Shown: positions 24,167 to 31,397, counted from the first letter of the stretch. The stretch is 40,677 nucleotides of DNA from a virus (IMGVR_UViG_3300033146_003000:1-40677), one strand, 5' to 3'. The notes: generated by a model not told the origin, from the sequence alone. Numbers and translations: made by a program.

Positions 24167-25624
24167 TTAACATCTGTTTGTTAAATATTTCCAAATTTGG
24201 GTTGAACCCATAAAAATACAAGGGGAGATATTATCTTCTTCGCAGTATCTGTCATTTGACCAATTTGCTCCAGCTTTTATTGTAGTTTGTTCTGCTGAAG
24301 TTGGTCGGCATAGTTTTTGTGTGTTATTAAACATATTAGTTGTATCAGTTTGTGAAGTTGTGTCTATGCTTTTTATACATTTGAGGTTTGTGCATCCTTC
24401 CCATGTGTTTATAAAACTAGTCCCTGATGAAGTATCCAAAGCAGGGAATGATGTTAAACCTGAACAATTATTCCAAGCACTACTAAAATCAGTCCCTGCC
24501 GAAGTATCCAACGAAGGGAATGATGTTAAAGATGAACAATCCCGCCAAGCACCATAAAAATTAGTCCCTGACGAAGTATCCAAAGCAGGGAATGAAGTTA
24601 AACCTGAACAACTGTACCAAGCACTACTAAAAATAGTCCCTGACGAAGTATCCAAATTAGGGAATGAAGTTAATCCTGAACAATCCCGCCATGCATATCT
24701 AAAATAAGTCCCTGATGAAGTATCCAAAGCAGGGAATGAAGTTAACCCTGAACAACCCCGCCAAGCACTAGTAAAACTAGTCCCTGACGAAGTGTCCAAA
24801 GCAGGGAAAGATGTTAAACTTGAACAATAGTACCAAGTATAATTAAAATTAGTCCCTGACGAAGTATCCAAATTAGGGAATGAAGTTAATCCTGAACAAT
24901 TACTCCAAGTACTATCAAAATTAGTCCCTGACGAAGTATCCAAATTAGGGAATGAAGTTAAACTATAACATCCATACCAAGCACTACCAAAATCAGTCCC
25001 TAACGAAGTATCCAACGTAGGAAATGGCGTTAAATTATAACAACTATCCCATGCATGTCTAAAATCAGTCCCTGACGAAGTATCCAGAGTAGGGAATGAA
25101 GTTAAACCTGAACATTTGTACCAAGCATAACTAAAACCAGTCCCTGATGAAGTATCTAGAGTAGGAAATGAAGTTAATCCTGAACAATAACTCCAAGCAC
25201 TATTAAAACTAGTCCCTGACGAAGTATCCAAATTAGGGAATGAAGTTAAACCTGAACAATTCCACCAAGCCCTATAAAAATTAGTCCCTGACGAAGTATC
25301 CAATGTAGGGAACGATGTTAGCCCAGAACAGTCTCGCCAAGCATAATAAAAATTAGTCACCCCAGAAAAATCCGTAGAAGCACAACTAAACGTAGTCATA
25401 TTGCTCATTCCATAAAACATATATGTACAATCAGTCAAATCTTCACTAATAACTTGAACTTCAGTTACATCAGTTTTATTTGTATCAAACTGAAACGCAG
25501 TGATAGTATCACTAGAAGTCAACTCCCAAGTACCGTCTCCATTGTCAGTCACCGTTATAGTTCCACCTGATACATTACTTACACCAGGTTGAGAAGGTGA
25601 AGTTACTTTAAAATCTAAAGCCAT
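24167..25624 (-). CDS. BspA/DUF285-type leucine-rich-repeat adhesin, copy C (13 repeats)
   Basis: 485 residues. The cap is nearly identical to copies A and B, and 13 repeats follow. Variable residues around the Trp include YR..WN, NS..SY, SY..YK, RH..DS, DS..SN, NY..YY, TS..RG, YG..RD and IN..EG. The C-terminal cap (CIKSIDTTSQTDTTNMF, PTSAEQTTIKAGANW) is shared with copy A but not B. It starts 4 nt after the amidase gene with AAGGATAAAAA as ribosome site, so this copy is co-transcribed with the lysis genes rather than with the fibre operons. Confidence 0.8.
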   Translation of the reverse strand: MALDFKVTSPSQPGVSNVSGGTITVTDNGDGTWELTSSDTITAFQFDTNKTDVTEVQVISEDLTDCTYMFYGMSNMTTFSCASTDFSGVTNFYYAWRDCSGLTSFPTLDTSSGTNFYRAWWNCSGLTSFPNLDTSSGTSFNSAWSYCSGLTSFPTLDTSSGTGFSYAWYKCSGLTSFPTLDTSSGTDFRHAWDSCYNLTPFPTLDTSLGTDFGSAWYGCYSLTSFPNLDTSSGTNFDSTWSNCSGLTSFPNLDTSSGTNFNYTWYYCSSLTSFPALDTSSGTSFTSAWRGCSGLTSFPALDTSSGTYFRYAWRDCSGLTSFPNLDTSSGTIFSSAWYSCSGLTSFPALDTSSGTNFYGAWRDCSSLTSFPSLDTSAGTDFSSAWNNCSGLTSFPALDTSSGTSFINTWEGCTNLKCIKSIDTTSQTDTTNMFNNTQKLCRPTSAEQTTIKAGANWSNDRYCEEDNISPCIFMGSTQIWKYLTNRC

Positions 25625-25627
25625 TTT

Positions 25628-26143
25628 TTATCCTTTATATAAATCATTTCTTAAGTTATCCATATCTAAACATGGACATTGTTTATGGACACCTGGAAAC
25701 TCGTTATGACCATATACATGACTATCAGGAGAAAGACTGTATTGATAACATAATAAATTCACTAATTCAAGTATAGAATTATATTGTGCTTCTGTTTCAT
25801 AATCATAAACAACTTTATTGTTTTCGTCAACTCCACCAATATAACAAATACCTATAGTTGTTCTGTTATGTCCTTTAACATGTGCGCCCATATAATCAAG
25901 CCATCTTCCTTTTTGAATAGTTCCATCTTGTAGTATAACAAAATGATAACCACAACCAGATTTTGAACCCCATCGATTTTGATGCCATCTATCAATATCA
26001 ATAGCATCATAATTTTTATGATAATCTGAAGCAGAACAATGTAAAACTATATCTGTTATTTTTCTTTTTGTTTTATAAAGTTTATGATTATAAACATCTT
26101 CAGTTAAATCTCTTCCAACTGAACTAAATTTTTCGTGTCGCAT
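25628..26143 (-). CDS. N-acetylmuramoyl-L-alanine amidase endolysin (T7 lysozyme family)
   Basis: 171 residues. It cuts the amide bond between MurNAc and the peptide stem. The amidase_2/PGRP fold is clear: DIVLHCSASDYH with the first zinc His (about 36), RWHQNRWGSKSGCGYHFVI, GAHVKGHNRTTIGICYIGG, then HVYGHNEFPGVHKQCPCLD with the second His and the Cys zinc ligand. The layout is that of T7 lysozyme (FVHCSA ... WHKEQGW ... GYHFII ... GSHAKGYN ... HHEVAPKACPSFD). No signal peptide, so release needs the holin. It is the second cell-wall enzyme of the cassette. Confidence 0.92.
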   Translation of the reverse strand: MRHEKFSSVGRDLTEDVYNHKLYKTKRKITDIVLHCSASDYHKNYDAIDIDRWHQNRWGSKSGCGYHFVILQDGTIQKGRWLDYMGAHVKGHNRTTIGICYIGGVDENNKVVYDYETEAQYNSILELVNLLCYQYSLSPDSHVYGHNEFPGVHKQCPCLDMDNLRNDLYKG

Positions 26144-26152
26144 ATTTTTCCT

Positions 26153-26788
26153 TTACAAATTAGAAAGTTTAAGATAGTAATTTTTTCTTTTCTTATAACT
26201 ATCTGTATATCTGTTTATTTTTTTTGTAAAACAATCTACATTTTTACATTTATCAAGTCGTCTTGTGAAATAAAAAGCCATTGCTGTTAATAAAGCCATA
26301 GTAATAGTTGATATTTCAGTCTCAACATCATAAGGAGTAATTTCTATATTAAGAACTACACCAATAGCTCTAGCTATATCTTGATAATTTCTTCGACCTG
26401 TTAACTGTATAAACCCACCTCCGCGAAACCTATAACCATCTCCAGATTTGTAACCACCATTTCCTATTCTGTTTGCATATACTTTATTAGCTATTTTTCT
26501 TTGATTTGCTTTATGTCCATTACATCGACCATCACGTTTTGATTCGTTTGGGTTTCTTTTATAATACCTGAATGTTCTTCTTAGCGCTTTACAAGAATAA
26601 TTTAAGCTTTCACGTCTTGGTATAAGTGAAGGTCCAACCTCTTCTCTTATTTGTGCAAGAAAGGCATTAACCTGAAATTCAGATTTTATACCAAATGCTT
26701 TTCTATAGGTTTTAAAAACAGCAAGAAATTCTTCAATTTGATTTTCACTAGCAGTATTAAATACCCCATGTATTTTATCATACAGCAT
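26153..26788 (-). CDS. GH19 chitinase-like endolysin
   Basis: 211 residues. The core matches family 19 glycoside hydrolases in phage lysins: FLAQIREEVGPSL with the catalytic Glu, SLNYSCKALRRTF, NGGYKSGDGYRFRGGGFIQLTGRRNYQDIA and a C-terminal helical part rich in Lys and Tyr. It would cleave the glycan strand of peptidoglycan. No signal peptide or membrane anchor. The start lies 3 nt after the o-spanin gene, whose terminal AAAAAAGAAG region supplies the ribosome site. A muramidase-type substrate is assumed. Confidence 0.87.
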   Translation of the reverse strand: MLYDKIHGVFNTASENQIEEFLAVFKTYRKAFGIKSEFQVNAFLAQIREEVGPSLIPRRESLNYSCKALRRTFRYYKRNPNESKRDGRCNGHKANQRKIANKVYANRIGNGGYKSGDGYRFRGGGFIQLTGRRNYQDIARAIGVVLNIEITPYDVETEISTITMALLTAMAFYFTRRLDKCKNVDCFTKKINRYTDSYKKRKNYYLKLSNL

Positions 26789-26791
26789 TTA

Positions 26792-27133
26792 TTACTTCTT
26801 TTTTGAATAAACAAATTTTTTATTATACGAAACAACTTGTTTTCTGTAGAAATAATTTTGCTTTCTTATTAAAGTAGATGTATCAGAAGCTCTTCTCAAC
26901 TGATATTTTTTAATACAGTATCTGTCTTTTGTCTCAACAACATCCGTAATAGAATATTTTGGTACTCTTTTAAGATATTTTTGTTTTGGCATTTTTTGTT
27001 TTACATAGATTATCTTTGGCTCAGGTTCTATTTTACCTTTACACCCAGATAACATAAAAACACTAAAAATCAAAACGATACTTAGAAACGCCTTGTTTTT
27101 TATCATTTTTGCTACTTGGTTTGATTTGTTCAT
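26792..27133 (-). CDS. o-spanin (outer-membrane lipoprotein)
   Basis: 113 residues. Positively charged start, hydrophobic segment AFLSIVLIFSVFM and lipobox LSGC with Cys31, so the mature lipoprotein begins there and is anchored in the outer membrane. The short, Lys/Tyr-rich mature part is typical of Rz1-like subunits. Its first 71 nt lie out of frame inside the end of the i-spanin gene, the overlapping spanin arrangement. AAGGAG precedes the ATG. With the i-spanin it would fuse inner and outer membranes at the last step of lysis. Confidence 0.85.
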   Translation of the reverse strand: MNKSNQVAKMIKNKAFLSIVLIFSVFMLSGCKGKIEPEPKIIYVKQKMPKQKYLKRVPKYSITDVVETKDRYCIKKYQLRRASDTSTLIRKQNYFYRKQVVSYNKKFVYSKKK

Positions 27134-27434
27134 TTTTATCTCCTTTTAAATATAAACTATATAAATCATCTACTGAGTTACCTAATGTATCAAATTCAGT
27201 TTCAAACACCTCAACGTTAGCGTCATCTTTACATTTTTGTAATTTGACTTTTTCATTTTCTAATTTTTGCTTTAAATTTTTTATGCTGAATTTATATTGC
27301 TTTATATATTCATCTTTAGTTAAGCACCTTACTTTAAAGTTTTTTAACGGCTTATAATGCCATTGATAAATAACTGCACTGAAAGCCGAAACTATCACCG
27401 CTAATATAATTCCTTGTAATATTAATTTATTCAT
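27063..27434 (-). CDS. i-spanin (inner-membrane Rz-like protein)
   Basis: 123 residues from the ATG at 27434. This start is preferred to the ATG 15 nt upstream because GAAGGAG lies directly before it. The N-terminal membrane anchor (ILQGIILAVIVSAFSAVIY) is followed by a periplasmic coiled coil (EYIKQYKFSIKNLKQKLE). The overlap with the lipoprotein gene and the position before the endolysins support the call. It overlaps by 8 nt the end of the small gene upstream. Confidence 0.83.
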   Translation of the reverse strand: MNKLILQGIILAVIVSAFSAVIYQWHYKPLKNFKVRCLTKDEYIKQYKFSIKNLKQKLENEKVKLQKCKDDANVEVFETEFDTLGNSVDDLYSLYLKGDKNEQIKPSSKNDKKQGVSKYRFDF

Positions 27435-27600
27435 AATTTTCTCCTTCATATTTTCCTAGTTCATACGATAAACCTGCTAACTCATAGATAAGTTCTTCTT
27501 GTTCTTGAGTAGGATTTGTATCCATTAAAGACTCAATGCAAAGTCTTATTTCAGTGTTTTTACCATTATAATCTAATATTTTTAATAACTCTTCTAACAT
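27427..27600 (-). CDS. Small acidic protein of the lysis cassette
   Basis: 57 residues starting at MLEELLKIL. This start is chosen because AAAGGGG lies just before it and only 1 nt separates it from the holin stop; longer versions would overlap the holin gene by about 75 nt. It is acidic and helical (PTQEQEELIYELAGLSYELGKYEGENYE) without a membrane segment. A holin regulator is possible from position only. Confidence 0.62.
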   Translation of the reverse strand: MLEELLKILDYNGKNTEIRLCIESLMDTNPTQEQEELIYELAGLSYELGKYEGENYE

Positions 27601-27601
27601 T

Positions 27602-27949
27602 TTAACCCCTTTCATTATAGATTTCATCTTCATCATCTTCAAATCTTGGTCTTCTGAATCTGCTGAATTTATCATTGTATCTTACTTTTTCATAAGTCCT
27701 CATAGCTCCAACTCCAATTACTATTGCTACCAGATTAATCATTGCAGCTGCATCGATAACAGGTATAGTAATTTTATAACCCATTAAACTTATATACCAA
27801 ATTAAAGAAGGATGTAATATAAAGGCATAAAAAACAATAAGTACTGATAACCATCCAAGCGCAGGACGCCAGCCAGCTTTATAAAGAGTCCATTTTTCTG
27901 ATTCTTGTACAGAAGTTTTTTCATTTTCTAGTTTATCAAATTCTTTCAT
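27602..27949 (-). CDS. Holin (GTA_holin_3TM-like)
   Basis: 115 residues. WTLYKAGWRPALGWLSVLIVFY, the next hydrophobic segment (FILHPSLIWYISL) and IDAAAMINLVAIVIGVGAMRTYEKVR match the gene-transfer-agent/phage 3-TM holin family (GWRP..GW ... PLL ... LLLGMLGLGGLRTYEKVKG). It forms holes in the cytoplasmic membrane to release the endolysins. The C-terminus is charged (RFRRPRFEDDEDEIYNERG). The ATG overlaps the stop of the gene before it (ATGA). Confidence 0.85.
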   Translation of the reverse strand: MKEFDKLENEKTSVQESEKWTLYKAGWRPALGWLSVLIVFYAFILHPSLIWYISLMGYKITIPVIDAAAMINLVAIVIGVGAMRTYEKVRYNDKFSRFRRPRFEDDEDEIYNERG

Positions 27950-28338
27950 CTTTCATCTTCTAAATCAACATCATGCAATCTATCGATATATTTTTCAGCT
28001 CTATCGCAACGTTTATCTAGATTTATAATTTTTTCAGTCACTCTTGTCATTGAAACTGTCATATTAGCAAGATTTTGAGCATGTAATCTAGTATAATTGT
28101 CTAGAACTTTTGAAGTTTGTTTAACGGTTTTATCAAGTTTTATCAATTGATTATTTAAATTGACCATTGTGTCCTCAAAATGAACCATTTTGGCGTCTCT
28201 AGCATTTACTTTATCAATAGTTATGTTAACCCTATCTAAAGTATCTTTAACAAAATATGAAGCTATTCCAAGTATAACTGAACTACCCAAAAAACTAAGA
28301 ATAGTTGTTGATACTCCTTTTTTAACGATAGGTGGCAT
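27946..28338 (-). CDS. Membrane-anchored coiled-coil protein, first gene of the lysis/fibre operon
   Basis: 130 residues. One N-terminal membrane segment (TTILSFLGSSVILGIASYFV) is followed by about 100 residues of coiled coil (VNITIDKVNARDAKM, LNNQLIKLDKTVKQTSKVLDN, MTRVTEKIINLDKRCDRAE). It directly follows a late promoter with AAAAAAGGATTGTT as ribosome site and overlaps the holin start, so its product is probably a holin partner (antiholin-like) or membrane scaffold. The architecture also resembles an i-spanin, but a better i-spanin/o-spanin pair lies downstream. Confidence 0.68.
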   Translation of the reverse strand: MPPIVKKGVSTTILSFLGSSVILGIASYFVKDTLDRVNITIDKVNARDAKMVHFEDTMVNLNNQLIKLDKTVKQTSKVLDNYTRLHAQNLANMTVSMTRVTEKIINLDKRCDRAEKYIDRLHDVDLEDER

Positions 28339-28355
28339 AACAATCCTTTTTTGTT

Positions 28356-28363
28356 TATTTATA
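28356..28363 (-). promoter_or_regulatory. T4-type late promoter of the lysis cassette
   Basis: TATAAATA on the minus strand followed by AACAAAAAAGGATTG and the ATG at 28338. It is back to back with a plus-strand early promoter about 10 nt away. Confidence 0.83.
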
Positions 28364-28373
28364 TTTTATATAG

Positions 28374-28396
28374 TTTTAAGAATGTTATGGTATAAT
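28374..28396 (+). promoter_or_regulatory. Host-type sigma-70 (early) promoter
   Basis: TTTTAAG, TGTTATGG and TATAAT (28391-28396), 18 nt before the ATG at 28414. Confidence 0.72.
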
Positions 28397-28413
28397 ATAT
28401 TAAAGGATGAAAA

Positions 28414-28584
28414 ATGAAACCAGAAAAAATTAAAGAGTTATTTGGCGTATTGAAAGCTATGCGAAAAGAACGTGATAAACAGAAAAAACTGGATTATGAT
28501 AGGTATCTTGAACTTGCTTATTTCATTGATGGTATTAATTACACCATAAAAAAATTAAATATCAAAGAACCTAAGCAAGATTAA
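28414..28584 (+). CDS. 56-residue charged hypothetical protein
   Basis: ATG after AAAGGATGAAAA, just downstream of its own promoter. The sequence is helical and charged (MRKERDKQKKLDYDRYLELAYFIDGI), with no recognised motif. Its stop overlaps the start of the next promoter. Confidence 0.65.
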   Translation: MKPEKIKELFGVLKAMRKERDKQKKLDYDRYLELAYFIDGINYTIKKLNIKEPKQD

Positions 28585-28603
28585 AGCTATGATGTGGTAT
28601 AAT
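28581..28603 (+). promoter_or_regulatory. Host-type sigma-70 (early) promoter
   Basis: TTAAAGCTATGATGTGG and TATAAT (28598-28603), preceded by AAGCAAGA. The AAGCAAGATTAAAGCTA string is repeated at 28832-28848 upstream of the MoxR-type gene. Confidence 0.72.
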
Positions 28604-28620
28604 AAATTAAAGGAGAAAAA

Positions 28621-28833
28621 ATGAAAATGTGGTTTACAGTTATTGCTGTTATTGGGCTTTTAATAATGGGGTTTGCTAACATTGCTGGCATTGGTTACGG
28701 TTTATATCTTTGGGGTGCAGTTGGGAATCCTCTGAGTGCTGCAGCATGGGGAGGATTTGTTATTTGGATTAAAATGATTATTACTGGGTTTGTTCTTTTT
28801 ATTGGTGGATATATCAATTCTGATGATTTTTAA
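28621..28833 (+). CDS. Small two-TM membrane protein
   Basis: 70 residues with two hydrophobic segments (TVIAVIGLLIMGFANIAGIG and FVIWIKMIITGFVLFIGGYI) joined by a Gly/Ala-rich loop. The ATG follows AAAGGAG. It lies in its own short unit between two early promoters, so it is probably made early in the host membrane. No family recognised; superinfection exclusion proteins often look like this, but nothing here proves it. Confidence 0.72.
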   Translation: MKMWFTVIAVIGLLIMGFANIAGIGYGLYLWGAVGNPLSAAAWGGFVIWIKMIITGFVLFIGGYINSDDF

Positions 28834-28839
28834 GCAAGA

Positions 28840-28862
28840 TTAAAGCTAGGTTGTGGTATAAT
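28840..28862 (+). promoter_or_regulatory. Host-type sigma-70 (early) promoter of the MoxR-type ATPase
   Basis: TTAAAGCTAGGTTGTGG and TATAAT (28857-28862) followed by AGGGTATAT, the same 3' flank as the promoter of the metallopeptidase/VWA gene at 8476. Confidence 0.78.
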
Positions 28863-28896
28863 AGGGTATATTTAGAGGGGATTTGAAGGAGAGATT

Positions 28897-30012
28897 ATGG
28901 ATATTGGCAAAATGAAAGACGTACTTGGTATCGCACATAAGAGTCAGAACGCAGTTCACATGATTGGAGACGCGGGAATCGGAAAAACCGAAATTGTTAA
29001 GCAATTTGGTATAGAGCAGGGTTATCATGTAGAAGTACTTCAACTGACTGTTATGGATACAGGAGACTTGATTGGTATGCCTATTGTCGAAGAGACTAAG
29101 CATGGTAAAATTACTACTTGGGCTAAACCAGTTTGGCTTCAGAGGGTTAACAAAGCAAATGAAGATGGCAAACATGTAATTGTATTTTTGGATGAACTTG
29201 GAAGATCAAGTACAGAAATTAGACAAGCTTCTCTTCAAATGGTACTTGAAGGTAAAATTCAAGAGCATACTCTTGGAGAATACAACGGTTTGAAATCACT
29301 TATCGTAGTAGCCGACAATCCTTCTGATGATTACGACACAGCTGATTTTGATGCGGCACTTGAAGACCGTTTTATCACTTTGAATGTTGAAACATCAGTT
29401 GAAGGATTCCTTAAATACGCAAGAGAAAAAGGCCTTGAGCCAGTTATCACTGACTTCCTTGCTGAATTTCCAGAGCGTTTGCTGTATAAGCCAGAGTCTG
29501 ATGACGAAAAGGGGTCAACACCAAGAGCATGGGAAGCACTTTCAAGAATTCTTAAAGCAACACCAAAAGATTCAGAAATTTTGTATCCTTTGATTACAGC
29601 AAAAGTCGGCAAAACTATAGGCTCAAGCTTTCTGCATTATTTCAATAATTATATCAATGTGCTTGGAGTAGCTGATATCGTAAATCATCTTAAAGATTCC
29701 GATATTAAAACCGAAAAAGGTCAAAGAAAAGCAGCTAAATCACTAAGAAAAGTAACTGAAAAAATGGAAGTCATCAGCGCGACTGAACTCGCAGAGAAGC
29801 TTCTGAATTCTTATTTCAACAATAAAGATGATGTGACTGCTGAAGTAATTGCTGTTTATGTTATCTCTTTGAATAGAGAAGTTGGAGTAGGCATCCTTAA
29901 AAATTGGAAAGAAGGCGACGATAAGCATAGAAACTTTTATGTCACCGACTTCACAGCAGCTACTCCAGACAAATGGTTTATCAAAGAAATTTTGAAAAAT
30001 GCCATTAAATAA
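28897..30012 (+). CDS. MoxR-type AAA+ ATPase
   Basis: 371 residues. Walker A GDAGIGKT (24-31), Walker B VFLDE (96-100), sensor 1 near ADNP (139-142), arginine-finger region LEDRF (about 155-159) and GSTPRAWEAL later, as in MoxR/RavA-like ATPases. These act with VWA-domain partners; the likely partner at 8506 is 19 kb away but under a nearly identical promoter. The ATG follows GAAGGAGAG. The base composition is less AT-rich and codon choice is more host-like than in the tiny genes downstream, suggesting acquisition. The last codons overlap the start of the next gene. Confidence 0.87.
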   Translation: MDIGKMKDVLGIAHKSQNAVHMIGDAGIGKTEIVKQFGIEQGYHVEVLQLTVMDTGDLIGMPIVEETKHGKITTWAKPVWLQRVNKANEDGKHVIVFLDELGRSSTEIRQASLQMVLEGKIQEHTLGEYNGLKSLIVVADNPSDDYDTADFDAALEDRFITLNVETSVEGFLKYAREKGLEPVITDFLAEFPERLLYKPESDDEKGSTPRAWEALSRILKATPKDSEILYPLITAKVGKTIGSSFLHYFNNYINVLGVADIVNHLKDSDIKTEKGQRKAAKSLRKVTEKMEVISATELAEKLLNSYFNNKDDVTAEVIAVYVISLNREVGVGILKNWKEGDDKHRNFYVTDFTAATPDKWFIKEILKNAIK

Positions 30013-30433
30013 TATTTCTTATGGTATCTACCCACCGAAATATGTGGGTAGTACTGTATATTATAAAGACATTATTATATTTAGAGTTGAAAATGACAAA
30101 ATATTAGATGCTTATTCTTATGATCTTAGCGGTAAAAAAAGAAAAAAAATAAACAAAAAAGATATATCATACCATCCAGTTTTAACAACATTTTTTAAAC
30201 AAGTCAAAATTGTTGATTCAAGTGTTTTGACTAATTCATCAAGCAGAAGTTATTGGTTATTTAATTCTGAAAAGGAAGCATTTATCCAAAAAATTATATG
30301 TTTTAAAATTTTAAGAGATTATTATAACAATAATGAAATAGAAAATAGAAAATTGTTTGACTCAATGATTACTACAAATATTGATAATGTTCTTAACGAC
30401 ATAAAAGAAAAAGAACCAGAGTATTTTTTATGA
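29999..30433 (+). CDS. Tagged hypothetical protein, first of the tag array
   Basis: 144 residues. It starts inside the end of the MoxR-type gene (14-nt overlap), so translation is coupled. Beta-rich N-terminal half (STVYYKDIIIFRVENDKILD), helical C-terminal half, ending EKEPEYFL. The tag codons CCA GAG TAT TTT TTA TGA overlap the next ATG. No family recognised. Together with its neighbours it is in a transcript starting with the MoxR-type ATPase. Confidence 0.7.
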   Translation: MPLNNISYGIYPPKYVGSTVYYKDIIIFRVENDKILDAYSYDLSGKKRKKINKKDISYHPVLTTFFKQVKIVDSSVLTNSSSRSYWLFNSEKEAFIQKIICFKILRDYYNNNEIENRKLFDSMITTNIDNVLNDIKEKEPEYFL

Positions 30434-30708
30434 ATAAAATGTTTAGCTATGATATAAAATCTGAAGAGGCTAGAAGATTTGTGTATATATTTTTAACAGA
30501 TTTGACTCTTTTCGAGTATAAAGATATGAAAAAAGCGTATAAGGAAGCTGTTAAAATAAAAAAAGAAAAAGGTATATATTCACATCTTGATAAAGATATA
30601 AACTCTTATTTGATGCCGTTTGCCTATATTATTGTGGTTTGCTTTCTTATATTTTTTAAATATAAAATAAAAAAATTTGAAAAAAAATATCCAGAGTACC
30701 TATTATGA
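30430..30708 (+). CDS. Tagged single-pass membrane protein, paralogue 1
   Basis: 92 residues. A cytoplasmic-looking N-terminal region (LTLFEYKDMKKAYKEAV) is followed by one membrane segment (LMPFAYIIVVCFLIFF) and the basic tail KYKIKKFEKKYPEYLL. By the positive-inside rule the tail with the tag faces the cytoplasm. The gene at 30932 is a paralogue, and the last 35 nt before the tag are identical in both. GAG and TGA in the tag overlap the next gene. Confidence 0.72.
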   Translation: MNKMFSYDIKSEEARRFVYIFLTDLTLFEYKDMKKAYKEAVKIKKEKGIYSHLDKDINSYLMPFAYIIVVCFLIFFKYKIKKFEKKYPEYLL

Positions 30709-30935
30709 TGTATGATAAAGTTAAAGTTGGAGATATTATTGAAGTTGAATTTAATTATCATTCAGCCAAAGAAATCAGAACTGGAGTTGTTAAAGCTAAA
30801 GGAATAGATGCTGAGGGTCCTTATGCGAATTTGGATGTTATTAAATATTCTTTTTTTGTTGTTTTAAAGAATGATGATAAAAACATTATAAAGCGCATAT
30901 ATACATTTGAAAATGATCCAGAGTATTTTTTATGA
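30705..30935 (+). CDS. Tagged small SH3-like protein
   Basis: 76 residues. KVKVGDIIEVEFNYHSAKEIRTGVVKAKGI has the strand-turn-strand pattern of SH3/KOW-like barrels. It ends ENDPEYFL and overlaps the next gene through TATGAG. It lies between the two membrane-anchored paralogues, giving the order membrane, soluble, membrane. Confidence 0.68.
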   Translation: MMYDKVKVGDIIEVEFNYHSAKEIRTGVVKAKGIDAEGPYANLDVIKYSFFVVLKNDDKNIIKRIYTFENDPEYFL

Positions 30936-31186
30936 GTAAAAATATAATAACTTTTTTATTTAGCACTTTAACTTATGACGAATACAAAAATTTTAAAGAA
31001 GCAATAACAGAATTTGATAGAGAAACTGTTACGTTTAAAGGTATGAAGGAAGATATAAAAATCTATTATGCTGAGTATTCAAAAGTGGGCAAAGGTGTGT
31101 TTTTAGCTATAGGCATTGTGATGTATTATTTTATAAAATATAAAATAAAAAAATTTGAAAAAAAATATCCGGAGTATTTGTTATGA
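30932..31186 (+). CDS. Tagged single-pass membrane protein, paralogue 2
   Basis: 84 residues. LTYDEYKNFKEAITEFDRE resembles LTLFEYKDMKKAYKEAVKIK of the copy at 30430, followed by a membrane segment (GVFLAIGIVMYYFI) and the same KYKIKKFEKKYPEYLL tail. The N-terminal parts have diverged while the tail DNA stays identical over 35 nt, suggesting gene conversion or recent replacement of the 3' end. Confidence 0.72.
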   Translation: MSKNIITFLFSTLTYDEYKNFKEAITEFDRETVTFKGMKEDIKIYYAEYSKVGKGVFLAIGIVMYYFIKYKIKKFEKKYPEYLL

Positions 31187-31386
31187 AAATAGGAGACGAA
31201 GTTGTCTTTAAAGATTATTTAAAAAATATTGATTTATTTACTGTATGGGTAATATCAGAAATAACCGATAGAAGCTATATACTTAAAAATAAAAAGGGAA
31301 AATGGACGTCTGTGCCATTAAAAAACATTAAGAGTTATTACCTTTATTCCGATGTTAAAAATGATTACCCAGAGTATTTTTTATAA
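31183..31386 (+). CDS. Tagged small SH3-like protein
   Basis: 67 residues, MKIGDEVVFKDYLKN start, then VWVISEITDRSYILKNKKGKW, typical of a small barrel. It ends KNDYPEYFL. The Glu codon is GAG but the stop is TAA, and the next ORF starts 11 nt later with its own AAAAGGAAAA site: an intermediate between the coupled and uncoupled forms. Confidence 0.7.
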   Translation: MKIGDEVVFKDYLKNIDLFTVWVISEITDRSYILKNKKGKWTSVPLKNIKSYYLYSDVKNDYPEYFL

Positions 31387-31397
31387 AAAGGAAAATT

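Noticed and set aside
16798-25624. Regular 72-bp repeats as CRISPR arrays or satellite DNA
   Set aside because: The repeats lie in open frames and encode 24-residue protein repeats with a conserved scaffold; there are no unique spacers of constant length and no cas genes.
16798-25624. Diversification by a diversity-generating retroelement
   Set aside because: Variable codons (many of the NNT type) and the Mtd-like N-terminal domains nearby hinted at it, but no reverse transcriptase, template repeat or IMH-like site is visible in the window, and variation is spread over all repeats rather than limited to one 3' region. It cannot be excluded outside the window.
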